A stretch of 64,000 nt of DNA from DASQPE01 sp041488455 (GTDB lineage Bacteria > Gemmatimonadota > Gemmatimonadetes > Gemmatimonadales > GWC2-71-9). The translations under genes were made by a program, and so were the position numbers. The notes beneath the pieces are model-generated. The model saw only the letters and a program-made list of their open reading frames with translations, did not search any database and was not told the origin of the DNA. The stretch lies in the NCBI GenBank assembly GCA_041488455.1, contig JBGPPG010000001.1, positions 1-64,000 of the forward strand, written 5' to 3'. Below are positions 53,421 to 60,907 of the stretch, piece after piece (position 1 is the stretch's first letter; every line of letters begins with the position of its first letter).

Positions 53421-53466
53421 GGAGAAGTTCCCCTCACTTCTCACTTCTCACTTCCCACTTCTCACT
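53408..53466. repeat. GTGAGAA-type repeat between convergent genes
   Basis: The left part (GGAGTGAGTAGGGAGAAG) and the right part (TCACTTCTCACTTCTCACTT, then CCCACTTCTCAC) are roughly inverted around TTCCCC. The right part is a tandem TCACTTC repeat. The element holds the stop codons of both flanking convergent genes (PD40 lipoprotein and TetR regulator) and may act as a bidirectional terminator. Confidence 0.7.
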
Positions 53467-54049
53467 GCTTTATCGCGTGCCACGCCGCTTCCACGGCCTG
53501 GGCGGCCTGGGGATGGTCCGGCGTCCATTCCTTGGTGCAGACCCGCTCTGCCGCGAACGAGACCACCGCGAGCCAGACAGCCACCCAGAGGTCGGCCGGC
53601 CCCGGGCGCACCAGCCCATCCGACTTGCCGGCCGCGACGACCTGCTGGAGGGCTCCGCGCACTTCGCGGGCGGCCTCACGGCTTTTCTCGTCGAGGTAGC
53701 GCTCGTCACGGAACTGGAGGACCATGCGTGCACCGGCCGGGTCGTGCTCGGCGGCCTCCAGCAGTCGGCGACCTATGCGCTGGAGTCGCTCCGAGGCCCG
53801 GGCATTGTGATCCGCTTCCGCTTCCGTGATGACCCCGAGGGCCCAGCGCTGCGCGGCCCGATACACGGCGTTGAGCAGATCTTCCTTGCCCGAGAAATGG
53901 CGGTAAATCGTGCCCTCGGCGACCCCGGCGTGCGCCGCGATGGCGGGGGTCGTGGTGTCCCGGAAGCCACCGGTGGTGTAGAGCTCGAGCGCCGCGCGGA
54001 GCAGCTTCTGCCGAGTCGCCTCGCCGTCGCGTCGGGGGGTGGCGCACAT
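53462..54049 (-). CDS. TetR-family transcriptional regulator
   Basis: 195 aa from the ATG at 54049. N-terminal helix-turn-helix: RQKLLRAALELYTTGGFRDT, then TTPAIAAHAGVAEGTIYRHF and SGKEDLLNAVYRAA. The C-terminal ligand-binding domain is variable. Its stop codon lies inside the GTGAGAA-type repeat. Target unknown; the nearest divergent gene is the thioredoxin-like protein. Confidence 0.9.
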   Translation of the reverse strand: MCATPRRDGEATRQKLLRAALELYTTGGFRDTTTPAIAAHAGVAEGTIYRHFSGKEDLLNAVYRAAQRWALGVITEAEADHNARASERLQRIGRRLLEAAEHDPAGARMVLQFRDERYLDEKSREAAREVRGALQQVVAAGKSDGLVRPGPADLWVAVWLAVVSFAAERVCTKEWTPDHPQAAQAVEAAWHAIKQ

Positions 54050-54124
54050 GCCGGGAATCTAGCCGCGCCCTCGCGGACCTGCGGGCGGAACCCGGGTGCG
54101 CATCTTGCGGTTTCCAGGTGACCT

Positions 54125-54652
54125 ATGACCGACTTCCGCGCGCTGTGGAACCTGGCGCTTCCGTATGACGCCTTCCTCGCCGCGAGTGACCTCAAGCACC
54201 GCGGGCTCTGGGAGGGGCTGCACCGGCTCGCCCGCGTACCGGACTGGGCGCTGGCCGCCGTCCCCGCCGACGCGGGCCGCCGGCTATTGGTGCTCGCGGA
54301 GGACTGGTGTGGAGACGCGTCCAACACGATACCGGTGCTTGCGCGGCTCGCCGACCTGGCGCCCGGCGTCGAGCTTCGGGTCCTGCGCCGCGACGAGCAC
54401 CCCGAGGTGATGGACCGCTACCTCACCAACGGGGCGCGATCGATCCCCATCGTGATCGTGCTGGACCGGGACTTCAGCGAGCTCGGTCATTGGGGCCCCC
54501 GGCCTGAGGCCCTGCAAAGCTGGGTGCTCGCCGAGCGGGCGCGCGGCATTCCGAAGGAGGAGCTCTATCCGTCGGTGCGGAAGTGGTATGCCCGGGACCA
54601 CGGCGAGACGACACTGCGCGAGGTGCTCCAGGCGGCGAAGCTCGCGGCCTGA
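54125..54652 (+). CDS. Thioredoxin-like protein (Thioredoxin_9-type)
   Basis: 175 aa. Thioredoxin-fold core RRLLVLAEDWCGDASNTIPV, then LRVLRRDEHPEVMDRYLTNG and ARSIPIVIVLDRDFSELGHW with the cis-Pro in SIP. The active site is WCGDAS with a single Cys, so it cannot act as an ordinary dithiol oxidoreductase; related proteins are of unknown function. Cytoplasmic, with no signal. Divergent from the TetR gene by 75 bp. Confidence 0.85.
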   Translation: MTDFRALWNLALPYDAFLAASDLKHRGLWEGLHRLARVPDWALAAVPADAGRRLLVLAEDWCGDASNTIPVLARLADLAPGVELRVLRRDEHPEVMDRYLTNGARSIPIVIVLDRDFSELGHWGPRPEALQSWVLAERARGIPKEELYPSVRKWYARDHGETTLREVLQAAKLAA

Positions 54653-54664
54653 CCTAACCGGGGC

Positions 54665-55870
54665 TCAGAACATCCACCCGAACCCGAAGGCGAGCCGGGT
54701 CTTATCGGGGCCCCGGGCGACGCTCAGGGTGAAGGCCGTGCTTCGGAGCACGCGCAGCGCGACACCGGCGCCACCGCCGACTTTGACCCCGTTGGTGGTA
54801 AGCGTGAACTCCGTGTCCTCGAAGACCCGCCCCGCATCCACAAAGCCCACCAGCACGAGCCCGGCCACGTTGGCGAACGAGATGAGGTTCTGCCGGACCT
54901 CGAAATTGCCCAGCAGCACTCCCTTGCCGGCCAGACGGCCGCTCTCGATGCCGCGAAACGAGAACGACCCGCCGAGCACCGGAATCGCGCGCTCCCAGCC
55001 GGGAATCATGTACCGGGCGTCGAGTGTCGGGCTGCCATAGAGCTGAGACCCCGCCAGCCTGGCCGCGAGCACAGTGCCCTCGCGCACCTGCATCCACCCG
55101 CGAAGCACGCTGTACGCGCGCTCGTACCCCGTGCCGCTGGCAGCCACCTGATATCCGGCCTCGAGCAACACCCCGTGGTGCGGGTCGTATTCCGTATCCC
55201 GGCTGTCGAGCACCAGCGCGGCGCGCAGGTACGCGTCGTCCTGCTGGAGCGAAGTGCCGATGGTCTGGAGAAACACCGACGTCCCCTCGTCGTGGGCGAC
55301 GAACTTGGCGGACTCGGCCGAGCCCTGAAGCGCGACGTGCAGCGGCCCGGTGATCCGGCGCGTCACCTCCACCAGCGCCTGGTACCGCGTCCGCTGCACC
55401 TTGTAGAAGAAGGGGTCGGCGTCGGTGACGTTCGCGCTGTTGGAGACGGTCTCGTTCCCGATCCCGAAGAAGCCGTAGCGCGCCTCGCGGGTCGCCAGGA
55501 GCAATCCGGAGAAGCGCCAGTCCTTGACCAGGAGCGGGGCCCCGAACTGCGCCACCGCGAACCGGGTACCGCGGAAGCCAATGCCGACGTCGAGCTGAGC
55601 GAACGCGCGCGCCGTGACGCGCTCCTCGTAGGGCGCGGCCTGCGACCGGCGGATCCGGAATGAGATGAGCGGTCCGTCGTTGGCGAGCCCGGAGAGGTAG
55701 GGGAAGTAGCTCGTGCGCCAGGGCACGTCGGTATTGGTGCGCGGCGGCGCGGCTGGCGCCGGCTGGGCGGGCGGTGCGGGGGCCGAGGGCTCCTGCGCTT
55801 GTGCCGGCGGGCCCGCGAGCGATCCCAGGGACGCGAGCCACACCGCCGCCCGGCGAAGGCAGGGCCGCAT
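54665..55870 (-). CDS. Omp85/TamA-like outer membrane beta-barrel protein
   Basis: 401 aa. Signal peptide ending ..AGPPAQAQ, then a Pro/Ala-rich stretch. The remainder is beta-barrel, with LVLDSRDTEYDPHHGVLLEA and the surface-antigen VLGGSFSFRGIESGRL motif near residue 310, ending in FGFGWMF. It lacks POTRA domains, so it is a barrel-only Omp85 relative. Its start codon overlaps the stop of the asparaginase-like gene (TGATG), so they are co-translated. Confidence 0.88.
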   Translation of the reverse strand: MRPCLRRAAVWLASLGSLAGPPAQAQEPSAPAPPAQPAPAAPPRTNTDVPWRTSYFPYLSGLANDGPLISFRIRRSQAAPYEERVTARAFAQLDVGIGFRGTRFAVAQFGAPLLVKDWRFSGLLLATREARYGFFGIGNETVSNSANVTDADPFFYKVQRTRYQALVEVTRRITGPLHVALQGSAESAKFVAHDEGTSVFLQTIGTSLQQDDAYLRAALVLDSRDTEYDPHHGVLLEAGYQVAASGTGYERAYSVLRGWMQVREGTVLAARLAGSQLYGSPTLDARYMIPGWERAIPVLGGSFSFRGIESGRLAGKGVLLGNFEVRQNLISFANVAGLVLVGFVDAGRVFEDTEFTLTTNGVKVGGGAGVALRVLRSTAFTLSVARGPDKTRLAFGFGWMF

Positions 55871-56916
55871 CAGGTCGGTCTCTCGAACATAGAGGCCGCG
55901 TCTCGTAGCGCCGCCTCGCGGCCGTCGTGGGCCGCGTACTTGCCGGGATAGAGACTGGCCGCGCCGAACTCACCGCGCTTGGTCACCGCGTAGAACTTGA
56001 GATCGAACTTCGGCCGCCCGTCGGGATAGAGCAGGCGCGGGGGCGTGAGCGCGAGCACGCGCCGGAGCGTCTCGAGGCAGGCGTCGGTCGGCTTCATGCC
56101 TCGGCGCATGTGCTCGACGGTGAGGAAGCCGCCCGAGACCATGATGTTCGACTCGCCGCGCCCGGTTGATCCTGCCGCACCGACTTCGTTGTCGGTGTAC
56201 TGGCCGGCCCCGACGATCGCGCTGTCCCCCACGCGCCCGGCGATCTTGAAGGCGAGGCCGCTCGTGGTGGTCACGGACGACACGTCGCCCGCCGCGTTGA
56301 CGACGTCCAGATTGATCGTGCCGGTCGGCCTGGCCACCATCGGCGTCTTGGGCGCGACGTCGAGCCAGTCGTCGTTCGGGCCGCGGTTGGCGCGCCATTC
56401 GAGCCAGGCCTGGCGCGACTCGGGAGTCAGCAGGTCCTCTTCCTTGAATCCATAGGAAAGCGCGAAGCGCTTGGCGCCCTCGCCCACCAGCAGGATGTGG
56501 TTGGTGTACAGCATCACCAGCTTCGCCACCTCGCTCGGGGTCTTGATCCCTTCGAGCGCGGCGACCGCACCGGCGCGCTTGGTCGGGCCGTGCATGCACG
56601 AGGCGTCCAGCTGGACCACCCCGTCCTCGTTGGGCAGGCCCCCGTACCCCACCGAGTTGTCGGTTGGATCGAGCTCCTGGATCTTGACGCCCTCGATCGC
56701 GGCGTCGAGGGTGTCGGTCCCCTGAAGCAGGAGCTCCATCGCCCGGCTCACGGCCGGGAGACCGTTGGCCGAGCTGACCGCGGCGGCCCGCGCGGTGCGA
56801 CGGCGCAGGACGGCGGGGGCGGCGATCGCTGCGGCTCCCAACGACGGGAGGCGCAGCGACACGGCAGCAGCTCCCGCCGCGCCGAGAAACCCGCGGCGGG
56901 TCAATGCGCTGAGCAT
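55870..56916 (-). CDS. Asparaginase/N4-(GlcNAc)-Asn amidase-like Ntn-hydrolase, Tat-exported
   Basis: 348 aa. Twin-arginine signal: RRGFLGAAGAAAVSLRLPSL. Ntn-hydrolase of the glycosylasparaginase family: MELLLQGTDTLDAAIEGVKI, DNSVGYGGLPNEDGVVQLDA, SCMHGPTKRAGAVAALEGIK, then GDVSSVTTTSGLAFKIAGRV with the nucleophile Thr, and GDSAIVGAGQYTDNEVGAAG. It would be self-processed and hydrolyse beta-aspartyl or GlcNAc-Asn bonds in the periplasm. The adjacent barrel gene is coupled. Confidence 0.9.
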   Translation of the reverse strand: MLSALTRRGFLGAAGAAAVSLRLPSLGAAAIAAPAVLRRRTARAAAVSSANGLPAVSRAMELLLQGTDTLDAAIEGVKIQELDPTDNSVGYGGLPNEDGVVQLDASCMHGPTKRAGAVAALEGIKTPSEVAKLVMLYTNHILLVGEGAKRFALSYGFKEEDLLTPESRQAWLEWRANRGPNDDWLDVAPKTPMVARPTGTINLDVVNAAGDVSSVTTTSGLAFKIAGRVGDSAIVGAGQYTDNEVGAAGSTGRGESNIMVSGGFLTVEHMRRGMKPTDACLETLRRVLALTPPRLLYPDGRPKFDLKFYAVTKRGEFGAASLYPGKYAAHDGREAALRDAASMFERPT

Positions 56917-57017
56917 GCAGGCACCCTCTCTGTGTGGAACCGATCGTGCGGGATTTAGGGCGCCCAGCGGAAGATGTCAACTTGCCGCCGCTCGGAGCGG
57001 TTCGTACGTTTGGGCCG

Positions 57018-57695
57018 TTGACGCCGCCGACTCCGCTCCGCCCGCCCGCCGCCCGCGACCCCACGTCGATCGAGGACCCGCTCTCGCTCGCCCGCATCGC
57101 CGTGGCGGCGATCCTGCTCTTCGCTACGATCGTGGCGTTGCTGCTCTGGGCTACGGGCCTCGTGCCGAGAGCTCTCGTACTCGTCGGCGTTCTCTGGGCG
57201 CTCTACGGATTCGTGCTGGGGCTCCTGGGCGGCGTGCTCGAACCGCTGGTGGAGGGTCTCGGCCGGGCCTTCACCGACGTCGGCCTCGTGCGCGCGGGAG
57301 GCGGCTACTCCCCCATCGAGACCCTTGTGGCCCAGGGGCACTACGCTGAGGCAGCGGAGGCCTATCGCGAGCGCGCGCAGACACCGGACGACCGCGCGGA
57401 GGCGACGCTCCGCCGCGCCGCTCTCCTCGCCGGCGTGCTGGGCGAGCCGGAGACAGCCGGCGCGGAGCTGGAAAATCTCCGGGCCAGCGACAAGCGGCTC
57501 ACCCCGGCCGAGGACATCCGCGTCGGCCTCGCTCTGGCCGAGCTGGCCGAGCACCGGCTTGGCGATCCCGGGCGTGCCATGGCCGAGCTGCGCCGCCTGA
57601 TCGATCGCTACCCGAGCGGCCGCCACCTGCGCCGCCTCCGGGCGGGGCTGGCGGAGCTCAAGGCCCAACGCTTCCACGATGCCCCGACGACCTAG
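57018..57695 (+). CDS. Membrane-anchored TPR-like protein
   Basis: 225 aa if started at the TTG at 57018; a GTG at 56934 is possible but would leave only 17 bp to the divergent gene. Two hydrophobic helices (LARIAVAAILLFATIVALLL and PRALVLVGVLWALYGFVLGL) and then TPR-like helices (YSPIETLVAQGHYAEAAEAY, RRAALLAGVLGEPETAGAEL, GDPGRAMAELRRLIDRYPSG). No enzyme motif. It overlaps pncB by 17 bp, so it belongs to the NAD-salvage operon, but its role there is unknown. Confidence 0.72.
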   Translation: MTPPTPLRPPAARDPTSIEDPLSLARIAVAAILLFATIVALLLWATGLVPRALVLVGVLWALYGFVLGLLGGVLEPLVEGLGRAFTDVGLVRAGGGYSPIETLVAQGHYAEAAEAYRERAQTPDDRAEATLRRAALLAGVLGEPETAGAELENLRASDKRLTPAEDIRVGLALAELAEHRLGDPGRAMAELRRLIDRYPSGRHLRRLRAGLAELKAQRFHDAPTT

Positions 57696-58737
57696 GCTCG
57701 ACCCCGCCATCTTCCACCTGCCGGTCGAGAAGATGCGGGCAGGCTACTACTCGGACAAGTATTTCGTCCGCGCGAGGGAGGTCCTCCTCGCCGACCGGCA
57801 TCGGCCCCGCGTGACCATGCAAGTGTTCGGGAAGGCGCACGCGTTTCTGGGCGGGGTTGACGAAGCGGTCGCAATCCTGAAGCTGTGCGCCATCGCCTGG
57901 CCCGACCTCACGGTGCACGCCCTCTACGAGGGGGAGGAGATCGCCCCGTGGGAGACGGTGCTCCTGATCGAGGGCCCCTACGACGCCTTCGCCCACCTGG
58001 AGACGCTGTATCTCGGCGTTCTCGCGCGGCGCACGCGCGTCGGCACCAACACGCGGCGCGTCGTGGAGGCCGCGGCACCGAAGGAGGTCATCTTCTTCCC
58101 CGCGCGGCATGACCACTGGCTGGTGCAGACCGGTGACGGCTACGCGGCGCACATCGCCGGCGCCATCGGCGTGTCGACTGATGCGCAGGCTTCCTGGTGG
58201 GGGAGCGAGGGCATGGGCACGGTGCCCCACGGACTCATCGCCGCCTACGGCGGCGACACGGCGCTCGCGACCCGGAAATTCGAGCAGTACGTAGCCGGCG
58301 ACGTCAAACTCGTGGCCCTGGTCGATTTCGAGAACGACTGCGTGCGGACCTCGCTCGAGGTGGCGAGCGCGCTGGGCGACCGTCTCTACGGTGTCCGGCT
58401 CGACACCAGCGAGATGCTGGTGGACCGCTCGCTCTGGAACCAGATGGGCCGAGAGAAACCCACGGGCGTGAACCCGCCGCTCGTGCGGAACGTCCGCTCG
58501 GCGCTGGACCGTCATGGCTTCAAGCGGGTGAAGATCGTCGTGTCCGGAGGGTTCACGGTCGAGAAGATCCGGGAGTTCGAGGCGCAGGGTGTGCCGGTGG
58601 ATGCGTACGGGGTGGGCTCGTCCCTGTTCCAGGGACGTTACGACTTCACGGCGGACGTCGTGCTGCTGGAGGGAAAGCCGTGCGCCAAGGCCGGCCGGGA
58701 GTATCGGCCGAATCCAAGGCTCGAGCTGGTGAAATGA
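57679..58737 (+). CDS. pncB: Nicotinate phosphoribosyltransferase
   Basis: 352 aa. Converts nicotinate and PRPP to nicotinate mononucleotide, the entry step of the Preiss-Handler pathway. Conserved blocks: MRAGYYSDKYFVRAREVLLA, EGPYDAFAHLETLYLGVLAR, RVGTNTRRVVEAAAPKEVIF, GVSTDAQASWWGSEGMGTVP and VKIVVSGGFTVEKIREFEAQ. Shorter than E. coli PncB, like the compact form seen in many bacteria. Overlaps the nicotinamidase-like gene by 4 bp. Confidence 0.94.
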   Translation: MPRRPRLDPAIFHLPVEKMRAGYYSDKYFVRAREVLLADRHRPRVTMQVFGKAHAFLGGVDEAVAILKLCAIAWPDLTVHALYEGEEIAPWETVLLIEGPYDAFAHLETLYLGVLARRTRVGTNTRRVVEAAAPKEVIFFPARHDHWLVQTGDGYAAHIAGAIGVSTDAQASWWGSEGMGTVPHGLIAAYGGDTALATRKFEQYVAGDVKLVALVDFENDCVRTSLEVASALGDRLYGVRLDTSEMLVDRSLWNQMGREKPTGVNPPLVRNVRSALDRHGFKRVKIVVSGGFTVEKIREFEAQGVPVDAYGVGSSLFQGRYDFTADVVLLEGKPCAKAGREYRPNPRLELVK

Positions 58738-59390
58738 CCCCCCGCGTCGTCTTCTGGGACGTGGATACCCAGCACGATTTCATGGATCCCGGCGGGAAGC
58801 TCTACGTGCCGGGTGCCGAGGCGCTGGTCCCGGCACTCGCAGCACTGACCGAGTTCGCGCACGCCCACCGGATTCCGATCGTCGCTTCGTCCGACGATCA
58901 CGTGCTCGCGCACGCCGAGATCAGCGACACGCCCGATTGGGCCACGACGTTTCCGCCCCACTGTCTCCGGGGGACGCCAGGCCAGCGCAAGATCGCGGCG
59001 ACGAGCCTCGCCGATCCGCTGGTGCTCCATCCCGAGCCGGAGGATCCCACGGCGTTGGCTGCCCGCGCGAGGGCGCACGGCGGTGACTTCCTGCTGCTCA
59101 AGCACGAGCTCGACGTTTTCTCCAACCCGAACGCCCGTGTTCTCCTGGATGCGCTGGCGCCCGAAGCGATCGTGGTTTACGGCGTGGCGACCGACTTCTG
59201 CGATCGGTGCGCCATCGAGGGTCTGCTCCGGGAGCGGCCGGGAGCCGCGCTGCTCTTTGTCACTGACGCCGCCCGCGCCATCGATCCGGCCAAGGGCCAC
59301 GCCCTCGAGCGCGAGTGGGAGGCCCGCGGAGTTCGCTTGGTGCGCACCAACGACGTCGTGAGCGGTCGGGCGCTGGAGCCCTGGCTCTGA
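58734..59390 (+). CDS. pncA: Isochorismatase-family nicotinamidase-like hydrolase
   Basis: 218 aa from the ATG at 58734 (ATGA overlap with pncB). Catalytic Asp in VVFWDVDTQHDFMDPGGKLY, Lys in FLLLKHELDVFSNPN and Cys in IVVYGVATDFCDRCA. The Asp-Lys-Cys triad and the neighbouring pncB suggest nicotinamide deamidation to nicotinate. The gene symbol is given from context. Confidence 0.88.
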   Translation: MTPRVVFWDVDTQHDFMDPGGKLYVPGAEALVPALAALTEFAHAHRIPIVASSDDHVLAHAEISDTPDWATTFPPHCLRGTPGQRKIAATSLADPLVLHPEPEDPTALAARARAHGGDFLLLKHELDVFSNPNARVLLDALAPEAIVVYGVATDFCDRCAIEGLLRERPGAALLFVTDAARAIDPAKGHALEREWEARGVRLVRTNDVVSGRALEPWL

Positions 59391-60463
59391 GCGGATTCGG
59401 ACGCCTCTTCCTACCGGGACCGACGGAAGTCCATCCGGACGTCCTCGCCGCACTGGGCCGCCCGATGATCTCGCCCTGGAGCGACGAGGCCACCGTCCTT
59501 TTCGCGTCACTCCAGGCGCCGCTCCGCCGCCTGTTCCGGACGACGCAACCGGTGCTCATCACCGCCTCTTCGGCCAGCGGCATGGCGGAGGCCGCGATCC
59601 GGAACGCGGTCGAGCGCCGTGTCCTCGTGGTGGTGGGCGGGTTCTTCGGGGACTGGTTCGCCCGGATCGCCGAAGCGTGCGGCAAGGACGTTGTGCGGCT
59701 CTCGGTGCCCACGGGCCGGACCCTGGAGCCGGACCAGCTGGAGCGGCTCCTGGACGGCCCGCCGGTGGACGCCGTCGCGCTGGTGCACTCCGACACCTCG
59801 ACCGGTGCGCTCGCGCTGCTGGCGGAGCTCGCCCGGGTGGTGCGAGCGCGCTCGAACGCGCTCCTGCTGGTGGACGCCGTGACCTCGGTCGGGGCGCTGC
59901 CCCTGGAGACCGACGGCTGGGGGCTCGACTTCGTGTTCACCGGCTCCCAGAAAGCGCTCGCCCTGCCTCCCGGCCTCGGCCTCGGGGTCGCGTCGGAGCG
60001 CCTGCTCGAGCGGGCCGCGCGCCGGCACGACCGCGGCTGGTACTTCGACCTGCTCAAGTACGATCAGGCCGCACGGACTTCGCGTCCTACCCAGACCCCG
60101 GCGCTGTCATTGATCTATGCCCTGGAGCGCCAGCTCGCGCGGATCGACGCGGAGGGCGGCATGGAGGCCCGGTGGCGGCGCCACCGGGCCATGCTCGACG
60201 TAATGGAGGGGTGGGCGGGAGAGCATCCGGAGTTCCCGCTGCTCGCGGCGCCGGACCGCCGCTCCTGGGCCGTCTCAGCGCTGACCCCGCCGGCCCGGCT
60301 CCCGGTGCCGGAGATCCTGAGCCGGATGCGGGTCCGGGGGTTCACGCTCGCGGGTGGGCTCGGCGACCTCGCCGAGCGGGTGATCCGGATCGGCCACATG
60401 GGCGACCTCGAGCCCGCGCACCTCGAGACCATGCTCGCGGAGCTGGCGGGGGTCGGCTTGTGA
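59387..60463 (+). CDS. Class V aminotransferase (alanine-glyoxylate type)
   Basis: 358 aa if started at the CTG at 59387, which overlaps the upstream stop (CTGA). There is no ATG, GTG or TTG at the expected place; the in-frame GTG at 59315 would add 24 residues read inside the previous gene. Homologues begin close to FGRLFLPGPTEVHPDVLAAL, as here. PLP domain: ITASSASGMAEAAIRNAVER, LVHSDTSTGALALLAELARV, LLVDAVTSVGALPLETDGWG and the PLP Lys in VFTGSQKALALPPGLGLGV. Likely alanine/serine-glyoxylate transaminase type; its link to NAD salvage is unclear. Confidence 0.88.
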   Translation: MSGFGRLFLPGPTEVHPDVLAALGRPMISPWSDEATVLFASLQAPLRRLFRTTQPVLITASSASGMAEAAIRNAVERRVLVVVGGFFGDWFARIAEACGKDVVRLSVPTGRTLEPDQLERLLDGPPVDAVALVHSDTSTGALALLAELARVVRARSNALLLVDAVTSVGALPLETDGWGLDFVFTGSQKALALPPGLGLGVASERLLERAARRHDRGWYFDLLKYDQAARTSRPTQTPALSLIYALERQLARIDAEGGMEARWRRHRAMLDVMEGWAGEHPEFPLLAAPDRRSWAVSALTPPARLPVPEILSRMRVRGFTLAGGLGDLAERVIRIGHMGDLEPAHLETMLAELAGVGL

Positions 60464-60497
60464 CTTGGCGCACAGCGGCTGCCCCTGGGGAGCTTTC

Positions 60498-60554
60498 ATG
60501 TTGGCCGTGGCGGTTGTTCGAGGTCCGGCCGGCACCGGGCCCCGACAGATGTGA
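60498..60554 (+). CDS. Possible short leader ORF (18 aa) after the NAD operon
   Basis: ATG preceded by GGGGAGCTTTC, an excellent ribosome site; encodes MLAVAVVRGPAGTGPRQM and ends 53 bp before the terminator. Val/Leu residues are frequent, but the terminator below is adequately explained as the end of the preceding operon. Kept as low confidence. Confidence 0.25.
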   Translation: MLAVAVVRGPAGTGPRQM

Positions 60555-60606
60555 GCCGCCATCATTCTGCAACAACATTGCTTCTGTACTCCATATCCTG
60601 CCTGGG

Positions 60607-60640
60607 ACGGGCGCCGTGAGGCGTCCGTTCCTTTTTTTCT
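60607..60640 (+). terminator. Rho-independent terminator
   Basis: Stem ACGGGCGCC (60607-60615), GTGA loop, GGCGTCCGT (60620-60628, one G-T pair), then TTCC and seven Ts (60632-60638). The best intrinsic terminator in the window; ends the operon that finishes with the aminotransferase, or acts as an attenuator for cimA. Confidence 0.85.
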
Positions 60641-60702
60641 GGCCCCCCCAAAGGCACGGGGTGACCCGGCCATCGCGTAGTGGGCCCGCCCACGGCCAGC
60701 CA

Positions 60703-60730
60703 TTGACGCGGGCCCCCGGCTGCATAGACT
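60703..60730 (+). promoter_or_regulatory. Sigma-70-type promoter for cimA
   Basis: TTGACG (60703-60708), 16 bp, TAGACT (60725-60730). The start point would be close to 60737, right at the first ATG of the leader ORF, so that ORF could be translated from a leaderless transcript. Confidence 0.55.
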
Positions 60731-60737
60731 TCCGGGC

Positions 60738-60818
60738 ATGTGCATGAACGCCCGCCGACTCATCGGCATTCTTCCCATCCGGCTCCTCTCGGGAGGCGGT
60801 GGGCGGGTGCGCGACTGA
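60738..60818 (+). CDS. Candidate Ile/Leu leader peptide upstream of cimA
   Basis: 26 codons: MCMNARRLIGILPIRLLSGG, then GGRVRD and TGA. Six consecutive positions (RLIGILPIRLL) contain four Leu and three Ile, the composition of regulatory leader peptides for branched-chain amino-acid genes. The GGGAGGC that follows the last Leu codon (60791-60797) can pair with GCCTCCC (60851-60857) inside the downstream hairpin. A second in-frame ATG is at 60744. Confidence 0.45.
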   Translation: MCMNARRLIGILPIRLLSGGGGRVRD

Positions 60819-60846
60819 AATTCGGCAATCGGCGCAACCGAACCCA

Positions 60847-60875
60847 CGCGGCCTCCCGACCCCCGGGGGGCCGCG
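60847..60875 (+). promoter_or_regulatory. GC-rich hairpin in the cimA leader
   Basis: CGCGGCC (60847-60853) pairs with GGCCGCG (60869-60875), with further C/G pairing inside. It lies 33 bp before the cimA ATG and has no T run after it, so it would act on translation or through another factor. It is mutually exclusive with the GGGAGGC/GCCTCCC pairing from the leader ORF. Confidence 0.5.
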
Positions 60876-60907
60876 GTGCTTTCGGGATCCTCCACACCGG
60901 ACCCTGC

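Larger units (their letters stand above)
60464..60907 (+). other. 444-bp intergenic region upstream of cimA
   Basis: Between the aminotransferase stop and the cimA ATG lie, in order: a short ORF with a good ribosome site (60498-60554), a rho-independent terminator (60607-60640), a promoter (60703-60730), an Ile/Leu-rich leader ORF (60738-60818) and a stable GC hairpin (60847-60875). No protein gene of normal size is present. Confidence 0.8.

Noticed and set aside
60540..60640. T-box leader before cimA
   Set aside because: The GGGTGGNACCGCG T-box sequence is absent; the terminator stem is explained without it.
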